From contig NZ_JAQYUS010000011.1 of the NCBI RefSeq assembly GCF_030686865.1, positions 1 to 64,000 of the forward strand: a stretch of 64,000 bases of DNA, read 5' to 3'. Source of the stretch: Kaistella sp. SH40-3. GTDB taxonomy: Bacteria > Bacteroidota > Bacteroidia > Flavobacteriales > Weeksellaceae. The notes beneath the pieces are model-generated. The model was not told the origin of the DNA. It searched no databases and saw only the letters and a program-made list of their open reading frames with translations. Shown here in pieces: positions 35,790 through 44,992 of the stretch (positions are counted from its first letter, which is position 1; every line of letters starts with the position of its first letter). The translations under genes and the position numbers were made by a program.

Positions 35790-37139
35790 TTATACTTTAC
35801 TCAAAAACTCTTCAAATGCTGGAAAAACAGAAACAGTTCCATCGCTTAGAATTTTATTTAGTTTTAAAAATTCGATTTGATTAATAGAGTTTTCATCAAA
35901 TGGTTTTTGAACACGCACATAATTTTCGGTAAATCCGAACATTAATCCGTTTTTGTTTTCATGTTCCCAAAGAACCGGAAGCGTTTTCCCTAACTGCGTT
36001 TGATAGAAAGCCATTTTCTTTTTCTCCGACAGAATTCGAAGCATTTTGTTTCTTCGTTTTCTTTCCGGAATTGGAATAACACCGTCCATTTCTGCAGCTT
36101 CTGTATTTTCTCTTTCAGAGTAAGTGAAAACGTGAAGATAAGAAATCGGCAATTCATTAATGAAATTATAAGTTTCTAAAAATTTCTCTTCGGTCTCGCC
36201 CGGAAATCCTACAATCACATCAACACCGATACAGGAATCTGGCATCACTTCGCGGATTTTTGCAACGCGGTTTGTGTAGATATTCGTTAGGTAACGGCGT
36301 TTCATTTTTTTTAATAAATCGTCGCTTCCACTTTGTAACGGAATATGGAAATGCGGCACAAAACGTTTGCTTTTCGCAACCAGTTCTATGCTTTCATCTT
36401 TCAATAAATTTGGTTCAATCGATGAAATCCGAATTCTTTCAATTCCTTCAACTTGATCTAATTCTGAAATTAAATCCAGGAAAGTATGTTCGTGTTTTTT
36501 ATTACCAAATTCACCTTTACCGTAATCACCAATATTTACTCCAGTTAAAACGATTTCCCGAATTCCTTTTTGGGCGATTTCTGTTGCATTTTTAACCACA
36601 CTTTCTATGGTGTCAGAACGGGAAATCCCTCTGGCTAATGGAATCGTACAATACGTACATTTATAATCACAGCCATCTTGCACTTTCAAAAACGCACGCG
36701 TTCGGTCGCCAATTGAATAACTTCCGATAAAGAAATCTGCTTCATCAATCTCACAAGAATGAATGATTCCGTGGCTTTCTGATTTCTGTAAATCATCAAG
36801 ATAACTTAAAATATTAAATTTTTCTTTCGCCCCCAAAACCAAATCAACGCCTTCGATTGCCGAAATTTCTTCCGGTTTTAATTGGGCATAACAACCTAGG
36901 ATTACAACCAAACCGTCGGGATTGGCTTTCATTGCACGCTTTACATGAAACTTGCATTCCCGATCTGCATTCTCTGTAACCGAACAGGTATTGATGATAT
37001 AAACATTTGCCGGTTCATCGAAACTAACTTTTTCATAACCAGCACCCGTTAACTGACGGGCAATAGTAGAAGTTTCGGCAAAATTAAGTTTGCAACCTAA
37101 AGTATGAAATGCGGCCCTTTTTATTTGTAAATGTTCCAT
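35790..37139 (-). CDS. mtaB: tRNA t6A37 methylthiotransferase
   Basis: 449 residues from ATG 37139 (the longer frame begins with TTG). The N-terminal UPF0004 domain has the three cluster-binding Cys in TLGCKLN, INTCSV and LGCYAQL. The radical-SAM site is CDYKCTYC near 156-163. A C-terminal TRAM-like part ends in EFLSKV. MtaB adds a methylthio group to t6A at position 37 of ANN-decoding tRNAs. It is monocistronic on the - strand. Confidence 0.94.
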   Translation of the reverse strand: MEHLQIKRAAFHTLGCKLNFAETSTIARQLTGAGYEKVSFDEPANVYIINTCSVTENADRECKFHVKRAMKANPDGLVVILGCYAQLKPEEISAIEGVDLVLGAKEKFNILSYLDDLQKSESHGIIHSCEIDEADFFIGSYSIGDRTRAFLKVQDGCDYKCTYCTIPLARGISRSDTIESVVKNATEIAQKGIREIVLTGVNIGDYGKGEFGNKKHEHTFLDLISELDQVEGIERIRISSIEPNLLKDESIELVAKSKRFVPHFHIPLQSGSDDLLKKMKRRYLTNIYTNRVAKIREVMPDSCIGVDVIVGFPGETEEKFLETYNFINELPISYLHVFTYSERENTEAAEMDGVIPIPERKRRNKMLRILSEKKKMAFYQTQLGKTLPVLWEHENKNGLMFGFTENYVRVQKPFDENSINQIEFLKLNKILSDGTVSVFPAFEEFLSKV

Positions 37140-37265
37140 AATTGAATGGTGCAAATTTAAAGATTATTTTTTTTGCAGAAGTGGAAATCATTTTGCAAAA
37201 AAAATCACACCGTAATTTGATTTTCTTTAACAAACTAAAATTAAATTTAAAATGAATAAGTTCAC

Positions 37266-37847
37266 CTAAATTTGGATAATATTTTTATAACTATTCTCGG
37301 GAAGTTTCCAGGAACAGGCTTTGGCTTCTTCAGACAGATAAGCGATTCTGCGTGTTTCTGTATCGAAAATACGAACACCTTCTAACCTTAATTTTGGAGT
37401 TCGGTAAACGTGAATACTTACAGAAATTCCTTCAGAATTATTGATGATGGAATTAATGTCGGTTTGTTCCTCCATTAATAAATCGCCCATTCTGGCAGTT
37501 GCTTTGGAGTCATATTCGATAAAGTTTGAATTCTCCCGATAACTCACTTCGGTCAAACTACCTTTTAAAACTTTGATTTTTGCTTCGTAATTAGAATGAT
37601 CGCGGATTGCAGAATAATGATTAACTCCCCAAATCTTCAAGGCGGCCACAAATTCACCATGATAAACTGGGATTCGCATAAAGGTTTCATCTGGAACTTC
37701 TAGAGGAGTAATTTGAAAAAGTTCATCGAAATCCTTAAACTGAAAAGTGAAAAGCAAGTCGCAAACATCGTCGAAACTTAAGTTCTTCTTCGTCTTTAAA
37801 TCCAGTAAAATTTTTTCTAAATTTTGTATTTCACCATTTGTTTTCAT
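37266..37847 (-). CDS. Cysteine-dioxygenase-like cupin with altered metal ligands
   Basis: 193 residues. The middle aligns with cysteine dioxygenase: LKIWGVNHYSAIRDH, VLKGSLTEVSY and VSIHVYRTPKL. In CDO two His of HxH and a third His bind iron. Here the first is Arg82 (IRDH), the second is His84, and the third position is Asn132 (DINSIIN). The SxHxY pair (His146, Tyr148) remains. It probably does not bind iron like CDO and may be a repurposed cupin. The alignment was done by eye. Confidence 0.65.
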   Translation of the reverse strand: MKTNGEIQNLEKILLDLKTKKNLSFDDVCDLLFTFQFKDFDELFQITPLEVPDETFMRIPVYHGEFVAALKIWGVNHYSAIRDHSNYEAKIKVLKGSLTEVSYRENSNFIEYDSKATARMGDLLMEEQTDINSIINNSEGISVSIHVYRTPKLRLEGVRIFDTETRRIAYLSEEAKACSWKLPENSYKNIIQI

Positions 37848-37942
37848 GCCATTGAGTTTAATGATGTAAATTTAAGCGCAACTTGTAAAATTTGATAAAA
37901 ATTCCTGCTGACTTATATCAGATGTGATTTATATCAGAATTC

Positions 37943-38533
37943 TTAAATTTTATAATCATCGCGCACTTCATCACTTTTTGCAAAACAAACAGGGGACGAG
38001 TTTTCTTGAATCACCGATGATTCCTGATTTTTTAACATTTCAATAGTAGACTTTTCGGATTTGTTTTTAGCAATCGATAAGGATTTCCACTCCTCGTTTT
38101 TGAGCATTTTTCCTATATAAACGATTTGTCCAACGTGATATGGATAATGAGCAATTTGCCTAATCACCGCATCTAAAACAGTGATTTTTTCGTCACGAAT
38201 GGAGATAAATTGATTCCAGTTTTCATCTTGAATTTGGTTTAAAGCCTCAAATAAAATCGACCAGGCTTTGTGCCAAATCTCCAGCATTTCTGTTTTAGAT
38301 TTAAGATCATTTTCAAATTCTGAATCTCTGTTGCGCCAAATTTTTTCGCCGTCTTCGGTTAGAAAATTTGTCCATCGTGATTGCATATTTCCAGCGAGGT
38401 GTTTAACGATCGTTGCGATGGAATTACTTTCTTCATTATACTTCCAAAATAGGTTTTCCTCAGAGATTTGGTCAAAAGTTTTTTCCGCAAGTTCTTTATA
38501 ATATTGGAACCGTTTGATAAATAGATTTTTCAT
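37943..38533 (-). CDS. DUF1572 / DinB-superfamily protein
   Basis: 196 residues from ATG 38533; the longer frame begins with TTG. The DinB four-helix-bundle pattern shows FQYYKELAEKTFDQISEENL, then SIATIVKHLAGNMQSRWTNF with a metal His, and VIRQIAHYPYHVGQIVYIGK with His-x3-His. The C-terminal tail (about 155-196) is Lys/Ser/Glu-rich and less conserved. Members of this superfamily are metal-binding thiol transferases or of unknown function, and no substrate can be inferred. Confidence 0.82.
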   Translation of the reverse strand: MKNLFIKRFQYYKELAEKTFDQISEENLFWKYNEESNSIATIVKHLAGNMQSRWTNFLTEDGEKIWRNRDSEFENDLKSKTEMLEIWHKAWSILFEALNQIQDENWNQFISIRDEKITVLDAVIRQIAHYPYHVGQIVYIGKMLKNEEWKSLSIAKNKSEKSTIEMLKNQESSVIQENSSPVCFAKSDEVRDDYKI

Positions 38534-38748
38534 TTTAATAAATTTAATGAAAATTGAGTCTATCAAATTTAGTGAAAGTAATTTGTGTAAAATTATTTTT
38601 CTAAGATCATTTATTCGTAATTTCTTTTTTTTTATTTTATTATAAAGTTTTGTTAATTAATAAATTAAGTGCTTTTAATGATGATTATTTTCTTTTAAAA
38701 TCATTAAAAATGTTCTTTTGAATTTGTAATTTTGATAAAAATAATGTC

Positions 38749-39582
38749 ATGATTGGGCTTGAAAACCGATGCAAAAATTGCAATCAGCATTTACATCTTG
38801 ATCAGAAGTATTGTCACGCTTGTGGTCAAAAAACAGATACGCATCGTATTAATTTTCATTTTCTTCTTCATGAAATTCAGCACGGCATTTTTCATGTAGA
38901 TGGCGGAATTGTTTTTACCCTGAAAGAACTTTTTACCCGACCTGGCCACACGTTACGTGAGTATCTGGAAGGAAAACGGAAACCGCATTTTCCACCCATA
39001 CTTTTTGTTTTAATTATGGGATCTGTCTGTGCACTGATTCAATTTTTTTTAAATCATAAAGTAGAAAAAAAAGAAGATTCTATTCTTGAAACCAATTTAT
39101 CAAAAAATGATATTGGACAATACATCGATTTTAAAGGGTTTGTTGCCTATTTTACCCATATTTTCGAATGGCTGGAAGAACATCTTGCTTTTACGATTTT
39201 ACTAATGCTTCCTATTTGTGGTCTGGCTTTCTTTCTAGGATTTAGAAAATATAAATATAATTATTCAGAATGGTTAGTAATTCTTCTTTTTCTGGCAGGA
39301 CAGTGTTTAACGGTTTATGTTTTCTTTATTTTTATCAATCATTTTTTAGGAGATTTTAATTTGATTTTCTACCTGATTTGTTTCGCACTTGTTACTTTTT
39401 GTCTTATTCAATTATTTAATAAGCGCGGAAAATGGTACGTTATATTAAGAGTATTCTGGTCGGTCTTTCTAAGTTATTTCTTTTCCGTCATCTATATTGT
39501 TTTTGCGATTCTTATCATGATTGCAGTAGGGTTGGTTTTATATGGCTACGACAATATTATTCCCAGGCTTTTGAATAAATAA
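38749..39582 (+). CDS. DUF3667 membrane protein with zinc ribbon
   Basis: 277 residues. The N-terminal zinc ribbon CKNCNQHLHLDQKYCHACGQK (four Cys, residues 8-28) is followed by FHFLLHEIQHGIFHVDGGI and TRPGHTLREYLEGKRKPHFPP, typical of DUF3667, then about four to five transmembrane helices. The function is unknown. A TAATTTTG box at 38727-38734 is a possible -7 element. The 182-bp space before it is AT-rich with no gene. Confidence 0.85.
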   Translation: MIGLENRCKNCNQHLHLDQKYCHACGQKTDTHRINFHFLLHEIQHGIFHVDGGIVFTLKELFTRPGHTLREYLEGKRKPHFPPILFVLIMGSVCALIQFFLNHKVEKKEDSILETNLSKNDIGQYIDFKGFVAYFTHIFEWLEEHLAFTILLMLPICGLAFFLGFRKYKYNYSEWLVILLFLAGQCLTVYVFFIFINHFLGDFNLIFYLICFALVTFCLIQLFNKRGKWYVILRVFWSVFLSYFFSVIYIVFAILIMIAVGLVLYGYDNIIPRLLNK

Positions 39583-39672
39583 TGATAAGTGACAGCAATT
39601 CAAAAATCAGGGGTGCATCTATTACAAACAAAAGTTTTAATCAATACATTTGTACTTCAATTTTAATTAAAG

Positions 39673-41334
39673 ATGATGGATTTTAAAAACTTTACGATGC
39701 CCTTTAGCATCAACCCCAATTACTCAAAAAAAGTCGCTTATTTTTCTATGGAATTTGCTATTGATCAGGCCTTAAAGATATATTCTGGAGGGCTCGGATT
39801 CTTAGCAGGTTCTCACATGAGAAGTGCTTACAATCTTAAACAGGATTTAGTTGGAATTGGTATTTTGTGGAAGTTTGGTTACTACGACCAATCCCGAAAT
39901 CATGATCAAACGTTACAGCCAACTTGGACCAGAAAAATGTATTCTTTCTTACACGATACGGGAATTAAATTTCAAATCGAAATTCATTCTGCACCAGTTT
40001 GGGTAAAAGTTTATTATCTGGATCCAGAAATTTTCCACACGGCACCGATGTTCTTGCTGTCAACCGACGTTCCGGAAAATGATCATATTTCGAAAACCAT
40101 TTGTCACCGTTTATACGATGCCAATGAATCTACCAAAATCGCCCAATACATTTTACTCGGAAAAGGAGGTGCGAAATTATTAGATATGATGAATTTTGAG
40201 AGAGAAGTTTATCATTTAAACGAAGCACACGGACTTCCAGCAGCATTTTATCTGTTGAAGAAATTCGGTGGAGATCTGGAGAAAGTAAAAGAGAAATTAG
40301 TTTTCACAACGCACACCCCAGAAGAAGCAGGAAACGAAAAGCACAATATTTTCATGTGTCACGATATGTCCTACTTTTCTGGTTTATCCATTGATGAAGT
40401 AAAAAGTATTGAGGGAGTGGAAGATGACCGTTTCAACCATTCTCTTTGTGCATTGCGAATGGCGAGAATTGCGAACGGAGTTTCTCAACTGCACGGTGTA
40501 GTCTCTAATCAAATGTGGAATAAGTATTCTAAAATTTGCGAAATCAAAGCGATTACCAACGCACAGGAATATAAATACTGGGCAGACAAACCTTTGTATC
40601 AGTCCAAAGATGAAGATGATGCAACCTTATTTGATTTCCGAAAAAAACATTTGAAGAAAAGGTTCTTTAAAATTGTAGCGGATCAAACCGGAAATTTATT
40701 TGATTCAAATGTATTTACCATTGTTTGGGCAAGAAGATTTGCGGGCTATAAAAGAGCAGATTTATTGCTTCATGACAAAGAGCGATTTGAACGATTATTA
40801 AACAATCCCAAATATCCGGTTCAAATTGTCTGGGCAGGAAAACCATATCCAATGGATTATTCCGCGATTTCTACTTTCAATGGTTTGGTAGAAGCGAGTA
40901 AAAATTATAAAAATGTTGCTGTCCTTACAGGTTATGAACTGGCATTGAGTAAATCGATGAAGCAAGGATCAGATTTGTGGTTAAATAATCCTCGAGTTCC
41001 GAGAGAAGCTTCTGGAACTTCTGGTATGAGTGCTGCGATGAACGGTTCTGTAAACTTATCAACCGACGATGGTTGGATTCCAGAATTTGCGAAACATGGC
41101 GAAAACTCTTTCGTAGTTCCAAAAGCAGATTACGACAATATGAGCGTTTATGATCAGGATAATTATGACCTCAATAAATTGTACGAAATTTTAGAAAACG
41201 AAATTATTCCAATGTACTACGACCGTCCGGATGAATGGCGTAAAGTTCAGCAAAACGCGATGGATGATGTTAAAGTTGCCTTTAATTCTGACCGTTTGGC
41301 AGATGAATATTACAAACAGATTTATACAAATTAA
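39673..41334 (+). CDS. Alpha-glucan phosphorylase-like protein lacking the PLP lysine
   Basis: 553 residues, the short GT35 type. It shows AYFSMEFAI near 23, SGGLGFLAGSHM near 39, VYHLNEAHGLPAAFYLL, HTPEEAGNE, ARRFAGYKRADLL with Lys360, and EASGTSGMSAAMNG near 445-458. Glycogen phosphorylases have Lys after GxxGM or GNM to bind PLP as a Schiff base. Here residue 453 is Ser (AGT codon). The protein may use PLP differently, act as a GT-B transferase without PLP, or be inactive. Family phosphorylases release glucose-1-phosphate from glucans. A TACATTTG box lies at 39645-39652. Confidence 0.85.
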   Translation: MMDFKNFTMPFSINPNYSKKVAYFSMEFAIDQALKIYSGGLGFLAGSHMRSAYNLKQDLVGIGILWKFGYYDQSRNHDQTLQPTWTRKMYSFLHDTGIKFQIEIHSAPVWVKVYYLDPEIFHTAPMFLLSTDVPENDHISKTICHRLYDANESTKIAQYILLGKGGAKLLDMMNFEREVYHLNEAHGLPAAFYLLKKFGGDLEKVKEKLVFTTHTPEEAGNEKHNIFMCHDMSYFSGLSIDEVKSIEGVEDDRFNHSLCALRMARIANGVSQLHGVVSNQMWNKYSKICEIKAITNAQEYKYWADKPLYQSKDEDDATLFDFRKKHLKKRFFKIVADQTGNLFDSNVFTIVWARRFAGYKRADLLLHDKERFERLLNNPKYPVQIVWAGKPYPMDYSAISTFNGLVEASKNYKNVAVLTGYELALSKSMKQGSDLWLNNPRVPREASGTSGMSAAMNGSVNLSTDDGWIPEFAKHGENSFVVPKADYDNMSVYDQDNYDLNKLYEILENEIIPMYYDRPDEWRKVQQNAMDDVKVAFNSDRLADEYYKQIYTN

Positions 41335-41351
41335 TTTTTTTTCATTAATAG

Positions 41352-41388
41352 AAATCCGTCTCGCTATTTAGCGAGACGGATTTTTTTG
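41352..41388 (+). terminator. Terminator after the phosphorylase-like gene
   Basis: AAATCCGTCTCGCT pairs with AGCGAGACGGATTT across a short ATTT loop, followed by T residues. A very strong rho-independent terminator. Confidence 0.93.
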
Positions 41389-41417
41389 TTTATTTTTAAG
41401 GTGAAATAAAAACACTT

Positions 41418-42524
41418 ATGAATCCAAGTATTTGGGAACTCGAAACTTTTTACAGAAAAAGAGACATCATCATTATTGGTGCAGGATTCACTGGATTATG
41501 GACTGCGATTTCCATTAAAGAAAAGTTTCCCAAAAAATCAGTTCTGGTTTTAGAAAGAAGTGCGATCCCGATTGGTGCTTCCAGTAGGAATGCGGGTTTT
41601 GCCTGCTTTGGCAGTTTAACAGAAGTTATTGCTGATTCCGAAAAAATGGGCTGGCAAAAAACAGTAGAATTAGTGAAAATGCGTGTTGATGGTTTGCAGA
41701 AAATTAAAACCTATTTTAAACCCGAAACGATTGATTTTGAATTATGTGGCGGTTACGAAATTTTGAATAATGATTCTGCTTTATCTCAGCTAGATGAAGT
41801 TAACGAGCGATTAAAAAACATTACAGGAATTTCCGAAACATATTTTCTGAGCAATTCGAAAATCGCAGAATTTGGTTTAGGGAAAACGAATACTTTAATC
41901 GAAAACCCAATAGAAGGAAGTTTGCATTCTGGGAAACTACTATACCAACTTTTGCAGAAATGTCATAATTTAAAAATTGAATTTCTTTTTGGAACAGAGG
42001 TTTTAGCGATTAATGAAACTTTTACTTCTGTTAAATTAAGTACTGAAAGTATCGAATTAGAAACTGAGAAATTAGTGATTGCAACCAACGCCTTTACCAA
42101 AAAATTATTTCCAGACATCAATTTAGTTCCCGCCCGCGGTCAGATTTTAGTCAGCGAAACAATTCCTGATTTGAAGTTGAAAGGGACTTTTCATTATGAT
42201 GAAGGTTTTTATTATTTCAGAAATTTGGGCAATCGTATTTTATTAGGTGGTGGTCGAAATCAGGATTTCAAAAATGAAGAAACAACTGAATTTTCTACGA
42301 CCGAATTTTTGCAAAATCATTTAGAACAATTTTTAAAAGAGGTGATTTTACCCAATCAAAATTTTAAAATCGCACACCGCTGGTCCGGAATTATGGCGAT
42401 GGGAATTGAAAAATCTCCCATCATCGAAAAGATTTCAGATCGTCAAATTGCTGCAGTTCGCCTTTCAGGAATGGGGGTTGCTCTTGCTCCAAAAGTGGGA
42501 GAACTCGTTGCAAAGTTGATTTAA
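41418..42524 (+). CDS. FAD-dependent oxidoreductase (DAO family)
   Basis: 368 residues with the dinucleotide motif IIIGAGFTGLWTAISI near 17 and VLVLERSAIPIGASSRNAGFA near 42-62, typical of glycine/D-amino-acid oxidase-like flavoproteins. GGYEI, VIATNAFTKKL and the C-terminal GMGVALAPKVGELVA complete the fold. The cytosolic substrate is probably an amine or amino acid. The next gene is convergent and shares the hairpin at 42534. Confidence 0.85.
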   Translation: MNPSIWELETFYRKRDIIIIGAGFTGLWTAISIKEKFPKKSVLVLERSAIPIGASSRNAGFACFGSLTEVIADSEKMGWQKTVELVKMRVDGLQKIKTYFKPETIDFELCGGYEILNNDSALSQLDEVNERLKNITGISETYFLSNSKIAEFGLGKTNTLIENPIEGSLHSGKLLYQLLQKCHNLKIEFLFGTEVLAINETFTSVKLSTESIELETEKLVIATNAFTKKLFPDINLVPARGQILVSETIPDLKLKGTFHYDEGFYYFRNLGNRILLGGGRNQDFKNEETTEFSTTEFLQNHLEQFLKEVILPNQNFKIAHRWSGIMAMGIEKSPIIEKISDRQIAAVRLSGMGVALAPKVGELVAKLI

Positions 42525-42533
42525 AAAATAAAA

Positions 42534-42560
42534 AAACCGCCTCATTATTTGAGGCGGTTT
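42534..42560 (-). terminator. Terminator of the T9SS-cargo gene (also hairpin for the convergent gene)
   Basis: AAACCGCCTC (42534-42543) and GAGGCGGTTT (42551-42560) form a perfect 10-bp stem. The long T-run lies on the - strand side, so it mainly ends the 42585-43607 transcript, while the + strand side has few T residues. Confidence 0.88.
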
Positions 42561-42584
42561 GCTTAGTAAATTATTCTATTAAAA

Positions 42585-43607
42585 TTAATTCTTAATTAAT
42601 TTGGTTACTTTAATGGTAGAGCCATCTTTTACTTTCACCATATACGCTCCTTTGGCTAAAGACGAAATATCGTATTGATCAGCAACTTTAAATTCTTTCA
42701 CCATTTTACCACTCATATCGTAAAGCGAAACTGTAGTTTTTGCTTTTTCAGTTTCAGCAGGCAAAGCCAATTTAAAATAATCAGACGTTGGGTTCGGATA
42801 AACTCTTACTCGGTTATCCATTTGTCTTGTTTCTGTAGTACCTAAAGCTTCTGCAGTGTAAGTGATTATAAATGGCATATCTTGTGCGAAATCTGGTGCA
42901 GGGTCTGGATTTCCTGTATCAACAAGTGGCATCCACCCAGCCGCAGGACCTTGGTATTGCAATCCATTAAAAGTCGGCAAACCTCTTGTTCCAGGGATGG
43001 TTACACCTGGTGCAAACCCGGCATTTTTACCTGCATCTTCAAATTGATATTTTACCCAATATGTTCCTTGATTTAAGGTGACAGGAGTGCTGGCTTTCGT
43101 ATTCCAAATTTTACGAGTTTGTCCTACAGCACTTCCTGGAGGCGGCACTGTAGAATTAAAGATACGATACATTTTGGAATCGGTCCCAGATACGAAGCGG
43201 TTGGTAGTATCATCACCAAAAACACTTGCACTGCTAGGAAGTTGAGGACTTCCATCTAATATATTTACATGAATTATTGGATAGGGTGCTGTTGTACCAG
43301 TGTAACCTGTTCTGTAAATAAAGAATTCCATTTCCGTAATATTCCACTTTTCACCGGCAGGAACTGTAAAATCATCTGCAAGGAAAAAAGCAGTTGTCGT
43401 TGTTACAACTGCCGCAAAACCTGAATTGGTATTAGACTCTGTTATGTTTCCGGTTTCGTTCTGAACTTCCGCCCAAGTGTATCCTGCTGGAGCAGCGACG
43501 CCACTGTTAGAGGTCGCTCCCGTGCTTAAGCCACCATTGTTGTACACTTGCGATTGTGCAGTAGTAGAAACTGCCAAGCCAATCGCCAAAAATAAAAGTT
43601 TTTTCAT
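42585..43607 (-). CDS. Secreted protein with type IX secretion C-terminal domain
   Basis: 340 residues. The signal peptide is MKKLLFLAIGLAVSTTAQSQ. A beta-rich middle of about 240 residues (VTTTTAFFLADDFTVPAGEKWNITEMEF, YWVKYQFEDAGK) has no catalytic motif that I recognise. The C-terminal 70 residues (VYPNPTSDYF, VSLYDMSGKMVKEF, GAYMVKVKDGSTIKVTKLIKN) are a type A T9SS sorting domain. It should be exported by Sec, crossed by T9SS and be attached or released at the surface. The function is unknown. Confidence 0.92.
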   Translation of the reverse strand: MKKLLFLAIGLAVSTTAQSQVYNNGGLSTGATSNSGVAAPAGYTWAEVQNETGNITESNTNSGFAAVVTTTTAFFLADDFTVPAGEKWNITEMEFFIYRTGYTGTTAPYPIIHVNILDGSPQLPSSASVFGDDTTNRFVSGTDSKMYRIFNSTVPPPGSAVGQTRKIWNTKASTPVTLNQGTYWVKYQFEDAGKNAGFAPGVTIPGTRGLPTFNGLQYQGPAAGWMPLVDTGNPDPAPDFAQDMPFIITYTAEALGTTETRQMDNRVRVYPNPTSDYFKLALPAETEKAKTTVSLYDMSGKMVKEFKVADQYDISSLAKGAYMVKVKDGSTIKVTKLIKN

Positions 43608-43838
43608 TATAAAATATTTAATTGGTTTGTTTTTTAAATATACAAATAATTTTGCTAAATAATAAAAATTACATAAATTTTTACCTTTAATTATGAATTA
43701 TTGTTAAGGAGTTGTCCGTAAAAATTGCTAATATCGTTATTATGTAGATTGCTGTTCTGATTTTATTTTTAAGAAAAGGAAATCTAAATTATTTTGCTAA
43801 TTTATTTTAAAACATTTTTAATTATTTTTGCATCACTT

Positions 43839-44951
43839 ATGATCAACACCGACCAAATAAAAGACGTTCAAGCCAGAATAAAAGAACTGTACAAATACCT
43901 TCAAATCGATAGAAAGAAAATCGAAATTTCTAACGACGAAGAAAAAACCGTATCGCCTGAATTTTGGGACAATCCGAAACAGGCTGAAATTTTCATGAAA
44001 CAACTTCGCTCCAAGAAAAAATGGGTGAACGATTATGAAGAAATTTTTGCCCGTTTCGAAGATATTCAGGTATTGATGGAATTTGCAAAAGAAGATCCGG
44101 ATTCCGAAAAAGAACTCACTGAATCTTTTCCCGTATTGGTAAAAAAAATTGAAGATCTAGAATTTAAAAATATGCTTTCTAACGAAGGCGATGAACTTTC
44201 TGCTGTGCTACAAATTACGGCTGGTGCGGGTGGTACAGAATCTTGTGACTGGGCTTCTATGCTCATGAGAATGTACACCATGTGGGCAGAAAATCAAGGC
44301 TATAAAATTCGCGAACTGAATTATCAAGATGGGGAGGTTGCCGGTATAAAAACGGTGAGTTTGGAAATTGATGGTGAATTTGCATTCGGCTATTTGCGTG
44401 GCGAAAATGGTGTTCACCGTTTAGTCAGGATTTCGCCTTTCGATTCAAATGCGAAACGACATACCAGTTTTGTGTCGGTTTACGTATATCCTTTGGTAGA
44501 TGATACCATTGAAATTAATATTAATCCTGCAGATATTTCCTTTGAAACCATGCGTTCCAGTGGTGCAGGTGGACAAAATGTAAATAAAGTAGAAACCGCA
44601 GTTCGTTTGCGTCACGCTCCGACCGGAATTATTATTGAAAACTCAGAATCCCGTTCTCAACTTCAAAATAAAGAAAAAGCCATGCAATTGTTACGTTCCC
44701 GTTTATATGAAATGGAATTGGAAGAGCGTATGAAAGCACGAACGGAAATTGAAGCTGGCAAAATGAAAATCGAGTGGGGAAGCCAGATTCGGAACTATGT
44801 GATGCATCCTTACAAATTGGTAAAAGATGTTCGTTCTGGTTACGAAACCTCTGATGTTGATGGCGTTATGAATGGTGATTTAACTCCATTTCTAAAAGCA
44901 TTTTTAATGGCGGATGGAACCGCAGTTGAAGATGATGATTTTACACTATAA
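43839..44951 (+). CDS. prfB: Peptide chain release factor 2
   Basis: 370 residues from ATG 43839. It reads UAA/UGA stops and triggers peptide release through GGQ at residues 244-246 ([13 protein letters not shown]). The N-terminal helix region runs [17 protein letters not shown]. In many bacteria an in-frame UGA after the CTT Leu codon forces a +1 shift; here the Leu codon CTT is followed by CAA and the whole frame is open, so no frameshift is needed. A TATTTTTG '-7' box lies 8 bp upstream at 43823-43830. The longer track frame begins with TTG and was rejected. Confidence 0.95.
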   Translation: MINTDQIKDVQARIKELYKYLQIDRKKIEISNDEEKTVSPEFWDNPKQAEIFMKQLRSKKKWVNDYEEIFARFEDIQVLMEFAKEDPDSEKELTESFPVLVKKIEDLEFKNMLSNEGDELSAVLQITAGAGGTESCDWASMLMRMYTMWAENQGYKIRELNYQDGEVAGIKTVSLEIDGEFAFGYLRGENGVHRLVRISPFDSNAKRHTSFVSVYVYPLVDDTIEININPADISFETMRSSGAGGQNVNKVETAVRLRHAPTGIIIENSESRSQLQNKEKAMQLLRSRLYEMELEERMKARTEIEAGKMKIEWGSQIRNYVMHPYKLVKDVRSGYETSDVDGVMNGDLTPFLKAFLMADGTAVEDDDFTL

Positions 44952-44992
44952 ATTTATATTGATAGTTTTAAAATTAAAAGAATATCAAAATT

